From CAYVBJ01 sp964415185 (GTDB taxonomy: Bacteria > Bacteroidota > Rhodothermia > Balneolales > Balneolaceae): a stretch of 64,000 nucleotides of DNA. Both the position numbers and the translations under genes were made by a program. The stretch lies in contig CAYPZI010000002.1 of NCBI GenBank assembly GCA_964415185.1, forward strand, positions 1-64,000. Direction: 5' to 3'. The notes under the pieces are model-generated. The model saw only the letters and a program-made list of their open reading frames with translations, was not told the DNA's origin and did no database searches. Positions 36,492-44,905 of this stretch are shown here, one piece after another; the stretch's first letter is position 1; each line of letters begins with the position of its first letter.

Positions 36492-37151
36492 ATGGAAATA
36501 AGTTTTTGGGAAAGCAAATGGCGAAAAGGACAAATTGGATTTCATATGGAGAATGGCTACGAACCTTTAAAAAAATACTGGCAAAAACTCGATATAGTAA
36601 AAAATCCGAATGTACTTGTTCCGCTTTGCGGGAAATCGCTTGATATAGTTTGGCTGGCCGGTCAGGGTGCACAGGTTTACGGAGTTGAAGTGATCGGACA
36701 GGCGGTTTCCGATTTTTTCCGTGATCAGCAGATTACTCCTGCCAAAAATGAAAAACACGGTTTAAAATTTTACAAGGCCGGGCCAATTGAGATATGGAAC
36801 TGCGATTTTTTCAAATTGGAACCGGATCTTCTGCCATCAATCGATATAGTTTATGATAAAGGCGGATTGGTTGCGCTGTCACATGATTCCCAAAAGGCTT
36901 ATGTAGAAAAGCTACGCTCATTCACACATCCAAAAAGCAAAATATTACTTCATCATTTTGAATATCCGCAGCAAGAAATGGACGGGCCGCCATTCAGCAT
37001 TCCGATAGATCGGATTCGGGAGTTGTTTGGGGGTATTTATACGATAAGAACCCTTTTACAGGAAACAAGTAAAACCAAATATGAAAAATTCAGGGAAAGA
37101 GGATTAAAAAGCCCCATTCTCGAACGGTTTTTATACCTTGAACCTAAATAA
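36492..37151 (+). CDS. tpm: Thiopurine S-methyltransferase family protein
   Basis: A 219-residue SAM-dependent methyltransferase. The N-terminus MEISFWESKWRKGQIGFHM and the SAM-binding stretch LVPLCGKSLDIVWLAGQG, followed by VYGVEVI, are typical of bacterial Tpm. Known members methylate thiopurines and, in some bacteria, tellurium or selenium compounds. A single-gene transcript is likely: the start is divergent from sixA and the next gene begins 164 bases on. The physiological substrate is unknown. Confidence 0.9.
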   Translation: MEISFWESKWRKGQIGFHMENGYEPLKKYWQKLDIVKNPNVLVPLCGKSLDIVWLAGQGAQVYGVEVIGQAVSDFFRDQQITPAKNEKHGLKFYKAGPIEIWNCDFFKLEPDLLPSIDIVYDKGGLVALSHDSQKAYVEKLRSFTHPKSKILLHHFEYPQQEMDGPPFSIPIDRIRELFGGIYTIRTLLQETSKTKYEKFRERGLKSPILERFLYLEPK

Positions 37152-37315
37152 TTTTGGAAAAAAAGGAGCCTGCTTCCACAAAAATGTTATATTATCCCGA
37201 AAATATGATCCATTCAATTTTATTTTTTAAATCTTGAAGTTGCATATCAGATAGCCTGCATTTATTTTCTGTTTCAATTAATTTGTTTAACAACCGAACC
37301 TAACATAACGCTCTC

Positions 37316-37789
37316 ATGGATTTAGATAGAAGAAACCAGATCATCACTGTTCTGCTCGCTGTTCTCATTATCTTTTTATCTTGGTACCTTTACAGGTCAA
37401 TTACGGAACCTTACCAAGTAGTAATAGAGGAGAGACAAATGACTGAAACAGTCAGACACCGCCTGGGATTGGTTCGGGATGTACTTGTACAATATGATAA
37501 CAGAAGAGGTGACTTTCCTCCGACAGAGGGCGGGCTTGACAGCCTTATTGAATTCCTGAAAACGGATTCTCTGATGCAGCAAATCGGAGCTGACAGGTTT
37601 ACATTTTCCGATGGAAGCTATAAACCCGATTCCATCATTTATTCTCCAAGGCCTCCTCACAGGCGGTTTCAGTACACCCTTAATGATACCATCAGGCCTA
37701 CACTCTACTTGCTCGAAGATCCGGATTCTGAAGATAAAATTGGAGACCTTCAAGTAACCACCAGGCGGAATGCACCGAACTGGAACTAA
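37316..37789 (+). CDS. Membrane-anchored protein with weak pseudopilin (GspG-like) resemblance
   Basis: A 157-residue protein with one N-terminal membrane helix (about residues 10-27) and an outside domain. The segment LGLVRDVLVQYDNRRGDFPPTEGGLDSLI (residues about 49-77) matches the spacing of type II secretion pseudopilins: a long helix, a tyrosine, a G-x-(F/Y)-P-x-T turn and GL..L. The usual prepilin cleavage site (G-F-T-L-x-E) is absent, so it is not a standard pilin. It lies 5 bases before the DUF3822 gene, forming an operon with DUF3822, rsmD and coaD. Confidence 0.7.
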   Translation: MDLDRRNQIITVLLAVLIIFLSWYLYRSITEPYQVVIEERQMTETVRHRLGLVRDVLVQYDNRRGDFPPTEGGLDSLIEFLKTDSLMQQIGADRFTFSDGSYKPDSIIYSPRPPHRRFQYTLNDTIRPTLYLLEDPDSEDKIGDLQVTTRRNAPNWN

Positions 37790-37794
37790 GAAAT

Positions 37795-38664
37795 ATGTCT
37801 GATTCTGATGCCTGTTTGGGGATTAGTTTTGCTGCGCATCAACTGCTTTACGCTGTAAATTTTCCTGCAGAAAAAAATACACTCGCACATGTGGGTTGTA
37901 TAGATTTTAATTTTGACATATGTGCAGCTATCTCGGAAAATCATATCCAAAGTATTGCCGCAGTTGAAAATTTTCTCCGGGAAGTCAGAGAAAAATATGG
38001 GTGCCGGACAGCCCGGTTATTAATACCTGCCAACCAGGAATGCTGGTCGGTGCTGCCGCGCAGCGTATATGAAGACTCAGATGAAAGAGACGCTTACGTA
38101 GACATCCTGATGAATGGCTTACCTGTCAAAAATTTACAGAATACCTGGTTTGCTATGGCCAATCAGGACTACAGATTTCTGCTTGTAAGAGAAAACAACA
38201 TGACAAAGCGGTTTCAAAAACTTTTAAAAGATTTTTCCGAAAAAGAGTTATTGTCTGAATTTGAAATTGGATCCGAATGGCAGCTTCTCACTAACACAAA
38301 CGGCTCTTTTATGACAGTAAGTTCTCAGGAAAACTATATTTCAGTAGCTTCTTTCCTTTTTGGCAAGCTGCGAGGGTCTACCTATTTTCAGTATGAAGCT
38401 ATTGCAGATGTTCCTTTTTTGTGGAAATACCACTCCCGGAATTTAAGCTGGATGGATGGAATTCATGATCAAATTCTAATTTATGGTAATCAGGCGCAGA
38501 AGTTAATGGATATGCATTCATCTATTTGGTTCGATACAGATGAAGTTATACTGATGAATACCCTGAATAAGATGAACGTACTGGCTGATGAAAAAACCTA
38601 CAGTTTTGATCTTGAAAATGCCTTTCCGGCTATCATTCAATCATTAAATTTACAGCCTGTATAG
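37795..38664 (+). CDS. DUF3822 family protein
   Basis: A 289-residue cytoplasmic protein beginning ACLGISFAAHQLLYAV. Its position just before rsmD and coaD is the usual Bacteroidota setting of DUF3822. The alternating beta-alpha layout resembles actin-like ATPase folds such as PilM or GspL, but the classical phosphate loops are weak. That comparison is mine, by pattern. It is 5 bases after the pseudopilin-like gene and 4 bases before rsmD. The function is unknown. Confidence 0.8.
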   Translation: MSDSDACLGISFAAHQLLYAVNFPAEKNTLAHVGCIDFNFDICAAISENHIQSIAAVENFLREVREKYGCRTARLLIPANQECWSVLPRSVYEDSDERDAYVDILMNGLPVKNLQNTWFAMANQDYRFLLVRENNMTKRFQKLLKDFSEKELLSEFEIGSEWQLLTNTNGSFMTVSSQENYISVASFLFGKLRGSTYFQYEAIADVPFLWKYHSRNLSWMDGIHDQILIYGNQAQKLMDMHSSIWFDTDEVILMNTLNKMNVLADEKTYSFDLENAFPAIIQSLNLQPV

Positions 38665-38668
38665 AATA

Positions 38669-39238
38669 ATGAGAATTATTACCGGTAAATTAAAGGGCAG
38701 GGAGATACCGGTGCCGGATACAGGTATACTCAGGCCTACAACCGACCGCACTAAGGAAGGTTTATTTTCGGCACTTGCAAGCAGAATCTATTTTTCAGGC
38801 CTTTCCGTACTTGATCTTTTTGCAGGCAGCGGCAATCTTGGCTTTGAAGCCCTTTCAAGGGGAGCCGCTTCTGTTGTTTTTGTTGATTCGGAAGCTGAAC
38901 ACATTCATCACATTCAAAAACTTGCCGATCATTTTAAGCTATCTTCCTGCATAAAAACTGTCAGGATGCCTGTTGAAGAATATCTCTCATCTGCAAAAGA
39001 ATCTTTTGACATCATTTTTGCCGATCCGCCCTATGATTATTATTTGCTCGGCCAGTTGCCTGATCAGATTTTAGAGCGAGACATACTTGGCAATGAAGGT
39101 TACTTTGTACTTGAACATGACAAACGACATGATTTTTCGCCGGACGAAAGGTGTTTCTATTCCAGGGCATACGGAAGAACCATCGTTAGCATTTTTGAAA
39201 ATCTAAATGTAGATTCAAATCAAAAAGCTGATGAGTAA
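38669..39238 (+). CDS. rsmD: 16S rRNA (guanine(966)-N2)-methyltransferase RsmD
   Basis: A 189-residue methyltransferase that modifies G966 of 16S rRNA in the small ribosomal subunit. Visible motifs are the family N-terminus IITGKLKGREIPVPDTG, the RPTTDRTKEGLFSAL stretch, the SAM loop VLDLFAGSGNLGFEALSRGA and the catalytic IIFADPPYDYY (DPPY). The length is normal. Its end overlaps the coaD start by 8 bases, so the two are translated in coupling. Confidence 0.95.
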   Translation: MRIITGKLKGREIPVPDTGILRPTTDRTKEGLFSALASRIYFSGLSVLDLFAGSGNLGFEALSRGAASVVFVDSEAEHIHHIQKLADHFKLSSCIKTVRMPVEEYLSSAKESFDIIFADPPYDYYLLGQLPDQILERDILGNEGYFVLEHDKRHDFSPDERCFYSRAYGRTIVSIFENLNVDSNQKADE

Positions 39239-39731
39239 AACTGCCCTGTATCCCGGTTCATTCGATCCATTTACCTATGGACACCTCGACATTCTAAAAC
39301 GTGCAACTTCACTTTTTGATAAAATCATTGTGACTGTAGCAGTGAATAACCGTAAAAATGCCGTTTTTACAGGTGATGAAAGGGTTGAGCTTATCGAGGA
39401 GTGTATTTCAGGTAAACCCTGGGCATCAAATGTGGAAGTACGGCAGTTTACCGGGCTGCTGATTGATTTTGCAAAAAATAAAGATGTCAACATATTGCTC
39501 AGGGGTGTTCGTCAAATCTCTGATTTTGAATACGAATTCAGGATGGCCCTCACCAACCGGAGGCTGGCACCCGAAATTGATACGGTTTTTCTTATGCCCG
39601 ACGAACAACTGACATTTATGTCAGCTACAATCGTAAAGGAAGTGGCCGCCTGGGATGGAGACTTAAGCAGCTTTGTGCCTGAAAACGTAGCAAAGGCTCT
39701 TCTCAAAAAGTTTCAAAAAAAAGAATCCTGA
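39231..39731 (+). CDS. coaD: Pantetheine-phosphate adenylyltransferase
   Basis: A 166-residue enzyme that joins AMP to 4'-phosphopantetheine, the next-to-last step of coenzyme A synthesis. The nucleotidyltransferase signature is complete: ALYPGSFDPFTYGHLDIL with the TxGH motif. Further motifs are LLRGVRQISDFEYEFRMA and FMSATIVKEVAAW. Length and order match family members. It overlaps rsmD by 8 bases, and the gene pair with DUF3822 is a common Bacteroidota arrangement. Confidence 0.96.
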   Translation: MSKTALYPGSFDPFTYGHLDILKRATSLFDKIIVTVAVNNRKNAVFTGDERVELIEECISGKPWASNVEVRQFTGLLIDFAKNKDVNILLRGVRQISDFEYEFRMALTNRRLAPEIDTVFLMPDEQLTFMSATIVKEVAAWDGDLSSFVPENVAKALLKKFQKKES

Positions 39732-39758
39732 GTTTTTCTCTTAGTGAAATTATGCCTT

Positions 39759-39766
39759 TATATTTG
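39759..39766 (+). promoter_or_regulatory. Candidate Bacteroidota-type -7 promoter element
   Basis: TATATTTG matches the Bacteroidota -7 consensus TAnnTTTG exactly. It sits 36 bases before the aminotransferase ATG, and a T-rich stretch at about the -33 position (39733-39738) lies upstream. The evidence is sequence likeness only. Confidence 0.4.
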
Positions 39767-39802
39767 AAGCTCAGCCAATAAAAACCAAGAACGCAAAATT
39801 TT

Positions 39803-40999
39803 ATGATTTCGAAAAGAGTTCAGGGAGTTTCGCCATCCGAAACGTTGAAAATATCTGCCAAAGCCAAGCAAATGAAAAGAGAAGGCAAATCCGTAATATC
39901 CCTGAGTGCGGGTGAGCCTGATTTTTTAACCCCTGCACATATCTGTAATGCTGCTATTGATGCAATCACAGCCGGGCAACATAAGTACACCATGAATACG
40001 GGCATGCCCGAATTGCGCGAAGCCGTCTGCGAAAAGTTAAAAAGGGATAATAATCTTGACTACTCGCCGGATCAGATTCTTGTTTCAAACGGAGCCAAAC
40101 AATCCATCGGGTTTTCCATTCTTACACTTATCAATCCGGGTGACGAAGTTATTATTCCGGCTCCCTACTGGGTTTCATATCCCGAAATGGTAAAAGTAGC
40201 TGAGGGCAAGCCAGTGATTGTTAATACGGAATTTGACAATCATTATAAACTCACTGCAGAACAACTGAAAAAATCGATCTCCAAAAAGACAAAAGCCCTG
40301 ATATTGTGCTCCCCCTCAAATCCGACCGGTGCTTGCTACTCGCCTGCAGAGTTAACTGAACTTGCAGAAGTTCTTGACCAGCATCCTGAAATTATTATAC
40401 TTTCGGATGAAATTTATGAATATATCGTATTCGACCATACCCATACCAGCATACTGAACGTGGCTCCGGAACTTAAAGAAAGAACCGTTTTAATCAACGG
40501 GTTTTCAAAAGGTTTTGCGATGACCGGCTGGCGTCTTGGGTATCTTGCAGCAGAAAATGAAATAACTTCGGCCGTTGCAAAACTTCAAAGCCAGGAAACA
40601 TCGGCCCCAAGTTCAATTTCACAGGCTGCAGGAATTGCCGCTTACAAAGGATCCATGAAACCGGTAACAGATATGAAAAATGCATTCAAAGAGCGAAGAG
40701 ATTATATTGTTGATTCACTTAACCAGATCGAAAATGTTCGCTGCTTTGAGCCTTCGGGTGCTTTCTATGTATTTCCGGATATTTCCGGCTGGCTTGGGTC
40801 TAAGACTGCCAGCGGTGAAAAAATTAAATCCTCCACCGATCTCTGCCTCCACCTGCTCGACAGATATGGGATTGCAGCAGTACCGGGCGATGCATTCGGG
40901 GAGCCTTCCGGAATACGGTTGAGTTATGCCTCATCTTTGGATGATTTAAAAGAGGCCGTCAGAAGAATCCGGCTTGGAATTCAGTCTCTTCAAAAATAG
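39803..40999 (+). CDS. Class I aminotransferase (aspartate-type)
   Basis: A 398-residue PLP-dependent aminotransferase of fold type I. The start motif VQGVSPSETLKISAKAKQMK and the PLP features are typical: SDEIYEYIVFDH, and the Schiff-base Lys236 in NGFSKGFAMTGWRLGY. The C-terminal Arg in GIRLSYASS binds the carboxylate. It probably uses aspartate or a related acid with 2-oxoglutarate, but subfamily specificity cannot be read. It appears to be a single gene after coaD. Confidence 0.94.
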   Translation: MISKRVQGVSPSETLKISAKAKQMKREGKSVISLSAGEPDFLTPAHICNAAIDAITAGQHKYTMNTGMPELREAVCEKLKRDNNLDYSPDQILVSNGAKQSIGFSILTLINPGDEVIIPAPYWVSYPEMVKVAEGKPVIVNTEFDNHYKLTAEQLKKSISKKTKALILCSPSNPTGACYSPAELTELAEVLDQHPEIIILSDEIYEYIVFDHTHTSILNVAPELKERTVLINGFSKGFAMTGWRLGYLAAENEITSAVAKLQSQETSAPSSISQAAGIAAYKGSMKPVTDMKNAFKERRDYIVDSLNQIENVRCFEPSGAFYVFPDISGWLGSKTASGEKIKSSTDLCLHLLDRYGIAAVPGDAFGEPSGIRLSYASSLDDLKEAVRRIRLGIQSLQK

Positions 41000-41097
41000 T
41001 TGACATAAAATAAAAAATTGACAATTTGTACTCATTTGAAAATTGGCATGATTTATGATGCACTATTTTAAAAAATCAGAATCTTAACAAGATTATT

Positions 41098-41391
41098 ATG
41101 CCTACATACGAATATAAACGGGAAGACGGAACCACATTTGAAATATTTCAGGGTATCAATGACCAGCCGCTCAAAAAATGTCCGGAAACCGGCCAAAAAG
41201 TAAAGCGCCTTATTACCGGTGGCGGAGGCGTTGTTTACAAGGGAGACGGCTGGTACGTAACCGATTACAAAAACAAAAATAATTCAAACGGTGCTTCACA
41301 AAAAGCTGAATCGGCTCCTGACAATCACTCTTCGGATAACAAACCCGAAAAAAAGGAGAAAAAAGACAAAGCTGATAAACCTTCCGACTGA
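41098..41391 (+). CDS. FmdB-like protein lacking zinc-ribbon cysteines
   Basis: A 97-residue protein whose first 58 residues follow the FmdB zinc-ribbon family closely (MPTYEYKREDGTTFE, LKKCPETGQKVKRLITGGGG, GWYVTDYK). Three of the four zinc cysteines are lost: the first pair is Arg8 and Gly11, and the second pair keeps Cys28 but has Thr31. Residues 60-97 are a disordered, Lys/Glu/Asp-rich tail. Zinc binding is thus unlikely. The GbsR-type regulator gene follows 16 bases later. A role as a small regulatory or ribosome-linked protein is only a guess from the family. Confidence 0.8.
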   Translation: MPTYEYKREDGTTFEIFQGINDQPLKKCPETGQKVKRLITGGGGVVYKGDGWYVTDYKNKNNSNGASQKAESAPDNHSSDNKPEKKEKKDKADKPSD

Positions 41392-41407
41392 AAAAGGTTA
41401 AAACATT

Positions 41408-42004
41408 ATGGAAATAGAACAAACTGCTAATTACGATAAGGTTATTGAACAGTTTGTTCTGCTTTGGGGAGAAATGGCATCTGCGTGGGGAATCAATAAA
41501 ACCATGGCCCAGATACACGCCTTTTTATACGCTGTAAATGAACCTCTGGATACGGATGCCATTATGAGCGGCCTTGGGATCAGCCGGGGCAATGCAAATA
41601 TGAATCTGCGAAACCTGATCAAATGGAAACTGATTTATAAGGTTCACAAAAAAGGAGAGCGTAAAGATTACTATATAGCCGAAAAAGATGTCTGGAATAT
41701 TGTTTCCATTATTATCAAGGAGCGGCAGGAACGTGAAATTACACCTATACAGGAAAATTTGAGAAATTGCATTACGGTTTTTGAGGAAACCGGGAGCAAC
41801 ATAACAGAAGAGGAGAAAGAACTTAAAGAGAGGCTTGAAAATTTTATCGAGTTTCTTGAAATGTTTAACAGATTTACGGAAGCTCTTTTACCCTACATCA
41901 ACAAAAAAAACCTGAAGTTTCTGAAACAATTGGTTAAACTCGCAGAAGCGCATCACACATTTCGCACATCCGCCAAAAATGAACAAACCGGTCAGACAGA
42001 ATAG
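41408..42004 (+). CDS. GbsR/MarR family transcriptional regulator
   Basis: A 198-residue winged-helix regulator. The N-terminal half holds the helix-turn-helix (LDTDAIMSGLGISRGNANMN, then LIKWKLIYKVHKKGERKDYY as wing). The C-terminal half is helical and would make the dimer. This is the layout of GbsR-type regulators of glycine-betaine synthesis and transport in Bacillus. No betaine gene is beside it; the sodium:solute symporter gene lies 1.2 kb downstream on the same strand. Its stop overlaps the GTG start of the YraN gene. Confidence 0.88.
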   Translation: MEIEQTANYDKVIEQFVLLWGEMASAWGINKTMAQIHAFLYAVNEPLDTDAIMSGLGISRGNANMNLRNLIKWKLIYKVHKKGERKDYYIAEKDVWNIVSIIIKERQEREITPIQENLRNCITVFEETGSNITEEEKELKERLENFIEFLEMFNRFTEALLPYINKKNLKFLKQLVKLAEAHHTFRTSAKNEQTGQTE

Positions 42005-42366
42005 TGAAAAAAACAACTAAAAATATAGGCGATGAGGGTGAAGAAATAGCTGCCGCCTATCTTGAATCAAAAGGATGGATTGTTCTCGACCGGAATTATT
42101 TTTTTGAAAAAGCCGAGGTGGATATCGTTGCTTATGACAATCACTTTATTGTGTTTGTAGAAGTTAAAACGAGGAGCAGTACTTATTTCGGACGGCCTGA
42201 AGACTACGTAACCCCTGCAAAAGAAGAAAATATTAAAAAAGCTGCAGAAGCATGGGTATACGAACGCAAAATGGAAACGGCATTGATTCGCTTTGATGTT
42301 GTTTCGGTTGTAAAAAAGGGAAATGAAGCTCCTGAAATTACTCATTTCAAAGATGCCTTTTTTTAA
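42004..42366 (+). CDS. YraN / UPF0102 family protein
   Basis: A 120-residue protein of the YraN family, which has a restriction-endonuclease-like fold. The catalytic-type residues are in place: GEEIAAAYLESKGW, EVDIVAYD and FVEVKTRSS with the GRPEDYVTP segment. The start is a GTG overlapping the previous stop codon by one base, which implies translational coupling with the GbsR-type regulator. Its biological role, possibly in DNA repair or uptake, is not settled for the family. Confidence 0.92.
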   Translation: MKKTTKNIGDEGEEIAAAYLESKGWIVLDRNYFFEKAEVDIVAYDNHFIVFVEVKTRSSTYFGRPEDYVTPAKEENIKKAAEAWVYERKMETALIRFDVVSVVKKGNEAPEITHFKDAFF

Positions 42367-42370
42367 AATT

Positions 42371-43114
42371 ATGAAGCTCACCCTTTCGGAATATATTCGC
42401 AGTAGCCTTTCTATACTTCTCTTTTTTATACTTCTTCTGGTAATAACTCTTCCGGTATTTATACTACTGGTACTCAGCTTCGGGAAATTCTCAAATTTTG
42501 TAGTCGAAAAAATAGCACCCTTGATTGTAAAGCCAACATTCGCAGTTGCAGGAATCGATTTCAATATAAAATATCACTGCGAGAAACTTTATTCACCGGC
42601 CGTTTTCATAATTAACCATAGTTCTACACTCGATATTTTGACAATTTTGGCTTTAGGTTTACCGAAAATCCGTTTTGTAGTTAAATGGCAGCTTCAATAT
42701 AATCCCCTGTTCTTTATTCTTGGCCGGCTTACAGGACAAATTTTTATCAAACGTGAGGATACCCAAAAAGCAGTTGAAACCCTCAGGAAAACATACACAC
42801 GGATCAGAAAAAAAAAGCTCTCTGTACTTCTTGCACCCGAAGGCTCAAGAAAGCATGAAGGGGTAATAGGCCTTTTCAAAAAAGGGCCTTTTCGAATGGC
42901 TATGGATTTGGGTTATCCCATCGTTCCCATCTACTTCGAGGGAAACAGAAAGCTAAGTTCAGGAGGTTTTCTGCTTACCCGATCCGGTAAGTGCACGGCT
43001 CATATCCATGAACCGGTTTTTACAGATGACTGGACGATCGAAAACATGGAAAGTCACATTACCTCGGTGAGATTAATGTACCTGAAATGGTCGGAAAATA
43101 CAGCAGAACCCTGA
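42371..43114 (+). CDS. 1-acylglycerol-3-phosphate acyltransferase (PlsC-like)
   Basis: A 247-residue inner-membrane acyltransferase of phospholipid synthesis. A hydrophobic segment at about residues 11-35 is followed by the catalytic motif INHSSTLD (H-x4-D) and LAPEGSRK. The final motif YPIVPIYFEG is also typical. I chose the ATG at 42371, 4 bases after the YraN stop, because starts upstream (42353, 42323) would overlap YraN. The protein transfers an acyl chain to lysophosphatidate or a similar acceptor; the exact acceptor is uncertain. Confidence 0.9.
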   Translation: MKLTLSEYIRSSLSILLFFILLLVITLPVFILLVLSFGKFSNFVVEKIAPLIVKPTFAVAGIDFNIKYHCEKLYSPAVFIINHSSTLDILTILALGLPKIRFVVKWQLQYNPLFFILGRLTGQIFIKREDTQKAVETLRKTYTRIRKKKLSVLLAPEGSRKHEGVIGLFKKGPFRMAMDLGYPIVPIYFEGNRKLSSGGFLLTRSGKCTAHIHEPVFTDDWTIENMESHITSVRLMYLKWSENTAEP

Positions 43115-43250
43115 CAATCTTCTCTATTTGTTTATAATTTTCAATACAACTTCAATATTTTCAACAATATCTTTTCAAGATTACTTTTATTATTTCAGTG
43201 TTTTCTTTTTCTTATACGAGTTGAAACCGTAATTCATTATCTGATCCAGC

Positions 43251-44822
43251 ATGACTGAAATTACTTTAAGTAATCTCGATATCGGGATTATAGTCGGCTA
43301 TTTTTTGTTTATCATCCTCATAGGCTATTATGTATCCAAAAAAACGGATACCGGCGAAGACCTTTTTCTTGCAGGCAGAAGCCTTGGCTGGGCTGCAATC
43401 GGATTTTCCCTGTTTGCATCCAATATTTCAAGTACCACACTGATCGGCCTGACCGGACAGGCCTATGTTACGGGTATTTCCGTCTCGAATTACGAATGGA
43501 TGGCGGCTCTCATCCTTGTATTTATGGCAATTTTCTTTATCCCCTATTACCTGAGGTCGAAGATTGATACCATACCGGAATTTCTTGAAAGGCGGTTCGA
43601 CAGCCGGTCGCGAAAGTATTTTTCAATTGTTACAATCTTTCTTAGCATCATTGTTGATACAGCCGGCGGCCTCTATGCAGGCGCCCTGGTAATGAGAGTT
43701 TTCTTTCCGTCACTTGCCTTGTGGGAGGTTATTGTACCTTTAGCCATTTTTGCAGGCCTTTATACGGCAGCCGGCGGTTTAAAAGCTGTTGTTTATACCG
43801 ATGTACTTCAAGCAGTTATTCTGCTTTTCGGTTCTTCCCTGATTGCGTATCTCATGTTTGCCGAGTTCGACTTTTCCTGGCAGGCTGCGATGGCCAATGT
43901 TCCCGATGGGAATATGTCGGTAATCCGGCCTCTTGATGATCCTGCCCTGCCTTGGCTGGGAACGCTGATCGGAGTGCCCGTACTGGGCTTTTATTACTGG
44001 GCAACCAATCAATACATTGTACAACGTGTTCTCGGAGCAAAAGATGTGAAAAATGCGCGCTGGGGGGCAATGCTCGGTGGCCTTTTAAAGCTTCCCGTTC
44101 TGTTTATCATGGTGATTCCGGGTGTTCTTGCTTTCTCGGTTTTTCCGGATTTACCCGATTCCGATATGGTTTTTCCAACCATGGTAGCTCAAATCCTTCC
44201 AATCGGAATTACAGGCCTTGTGCTGGCGGGATTGATTGCAGCCATTATGTCGAGTATTGATTCTACACTTAACTCGGCATCAACCCTGATTACGATGGAT
44301 TTTGTGAAGCCGAAAAATCCGAACCTTACTCCGAAAGAAACAGCCAAAATCGGACGTTGGACTACCATCATCCTGATGGTGATTGCAGGAATATGGGCCC
44401 CGATGATCCAATATTTTCCAGGCATGTTTCAGTATATACAAGAAGCTTTTTCATACATCGTTCCACCCGTAGTAGCAATTTTTATAATGGGTATGTTTTG
44501 GCAGCGCGGAAACCGGCATGCCGCTTTCATAACACTTGTATCCGGACATCTGTTTTCCTTTTTTGTATTTGCACTGACGAAAACCGGCTTTATTAATATC
44601 CATTTTACAATTGCTGCAGGAATTTTAACACTTTTATGTATTTTAATATTTGCAGTGGTTAGCTTTGCCGGCCCGAAGCCGCCCAGGGAAAAAGTGGAAG
44701 GCATCACCTGGAAATCACAAATTGCTGAACCTGAATCCGATCTGCCCTGGTATAAGGATTACAGAATTCATTCGGCTATACTGGTGGCTCTGACCCTGGC
44801 TTTGGTTATATCCTTTTGGTAG
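43251..44822 (+). CDS. Sodium:solute symporter (SSS family)
   Basis: A 523-residue inner-membrane transporter with about 13 membrane segments. The N-terminus NLDIGIIVGYFLFIILIGYYV and the SISST-like stretch ASNISSTTLIGLTGQAYV fit the SSS/SGLT family. The segment SSIDSTLNSASTLITMDF is the conserved region of the sodium-binding helix. Substrates in the family include sugars, amino acids and myo-inositol. The GH13-like hydrolase gene begins 83 bases after its stop, so the substrate may be a sugar or glycosylated osmolyte. Confidence 0.94.
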   Translation: MTEITLSNLDIGIIVGYFLFIILIGYYVSKKTDTGEDLFLAGRSLGWAAIGFSLFASNISSTTLIGLTGQAYVTGISVSNYEWMAALILVFMAIFFIPYYLRSKIDTIPEFLERRFDSRSRKYFSIVTIFLSIIVDTAGGLYAGALVMRVFFPSLALWEVIVPLAIFAGLYTAAGGLKAVVYTDVLQAVILLFGSSLIAYLMFAEFDFSWQAAMANVPDGNMSVIRPLDDPALPWLGTLIGVPVLGFYYWATNQYIVQRVLGAKDVKNARWGAMLGGLLKLPVLFIMVIPGVLAFSVFPDLPDSDMVFPTMVAQILPIGITGLVLAGLIAAIMSSIDSTLNSASTLITMDFVKPKNPNLTPKETAKIGRWTTIILMVIAGIWAPMIQYFPGMFQYIQEAFSYIVPPVVAIFIMGMFWQRGNRHAAFITLVSGHLFSFFVFALTKTGFINIHFTIAAGILTLLCILIFAVVSFAGPKPPREKVEGITWKSQIAEPESDLPWYKDYRIHSAILVALTLALVISFW

Positions 44823-44905
44823 TAAAGCATCAAGCCATCGTTCATCTGATATCTGTTTGACCTGTGTCAACACATACTGGCAATTTAAAGAAATAATCAA
44901 TTTAA

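Noticed and set aside
42323..42370. Upstream starts for the acyltransferase
   Set aside because: They overlap the YraN gene; the ATG at 42371 leaves a normal 4-base gap and a complete protein.
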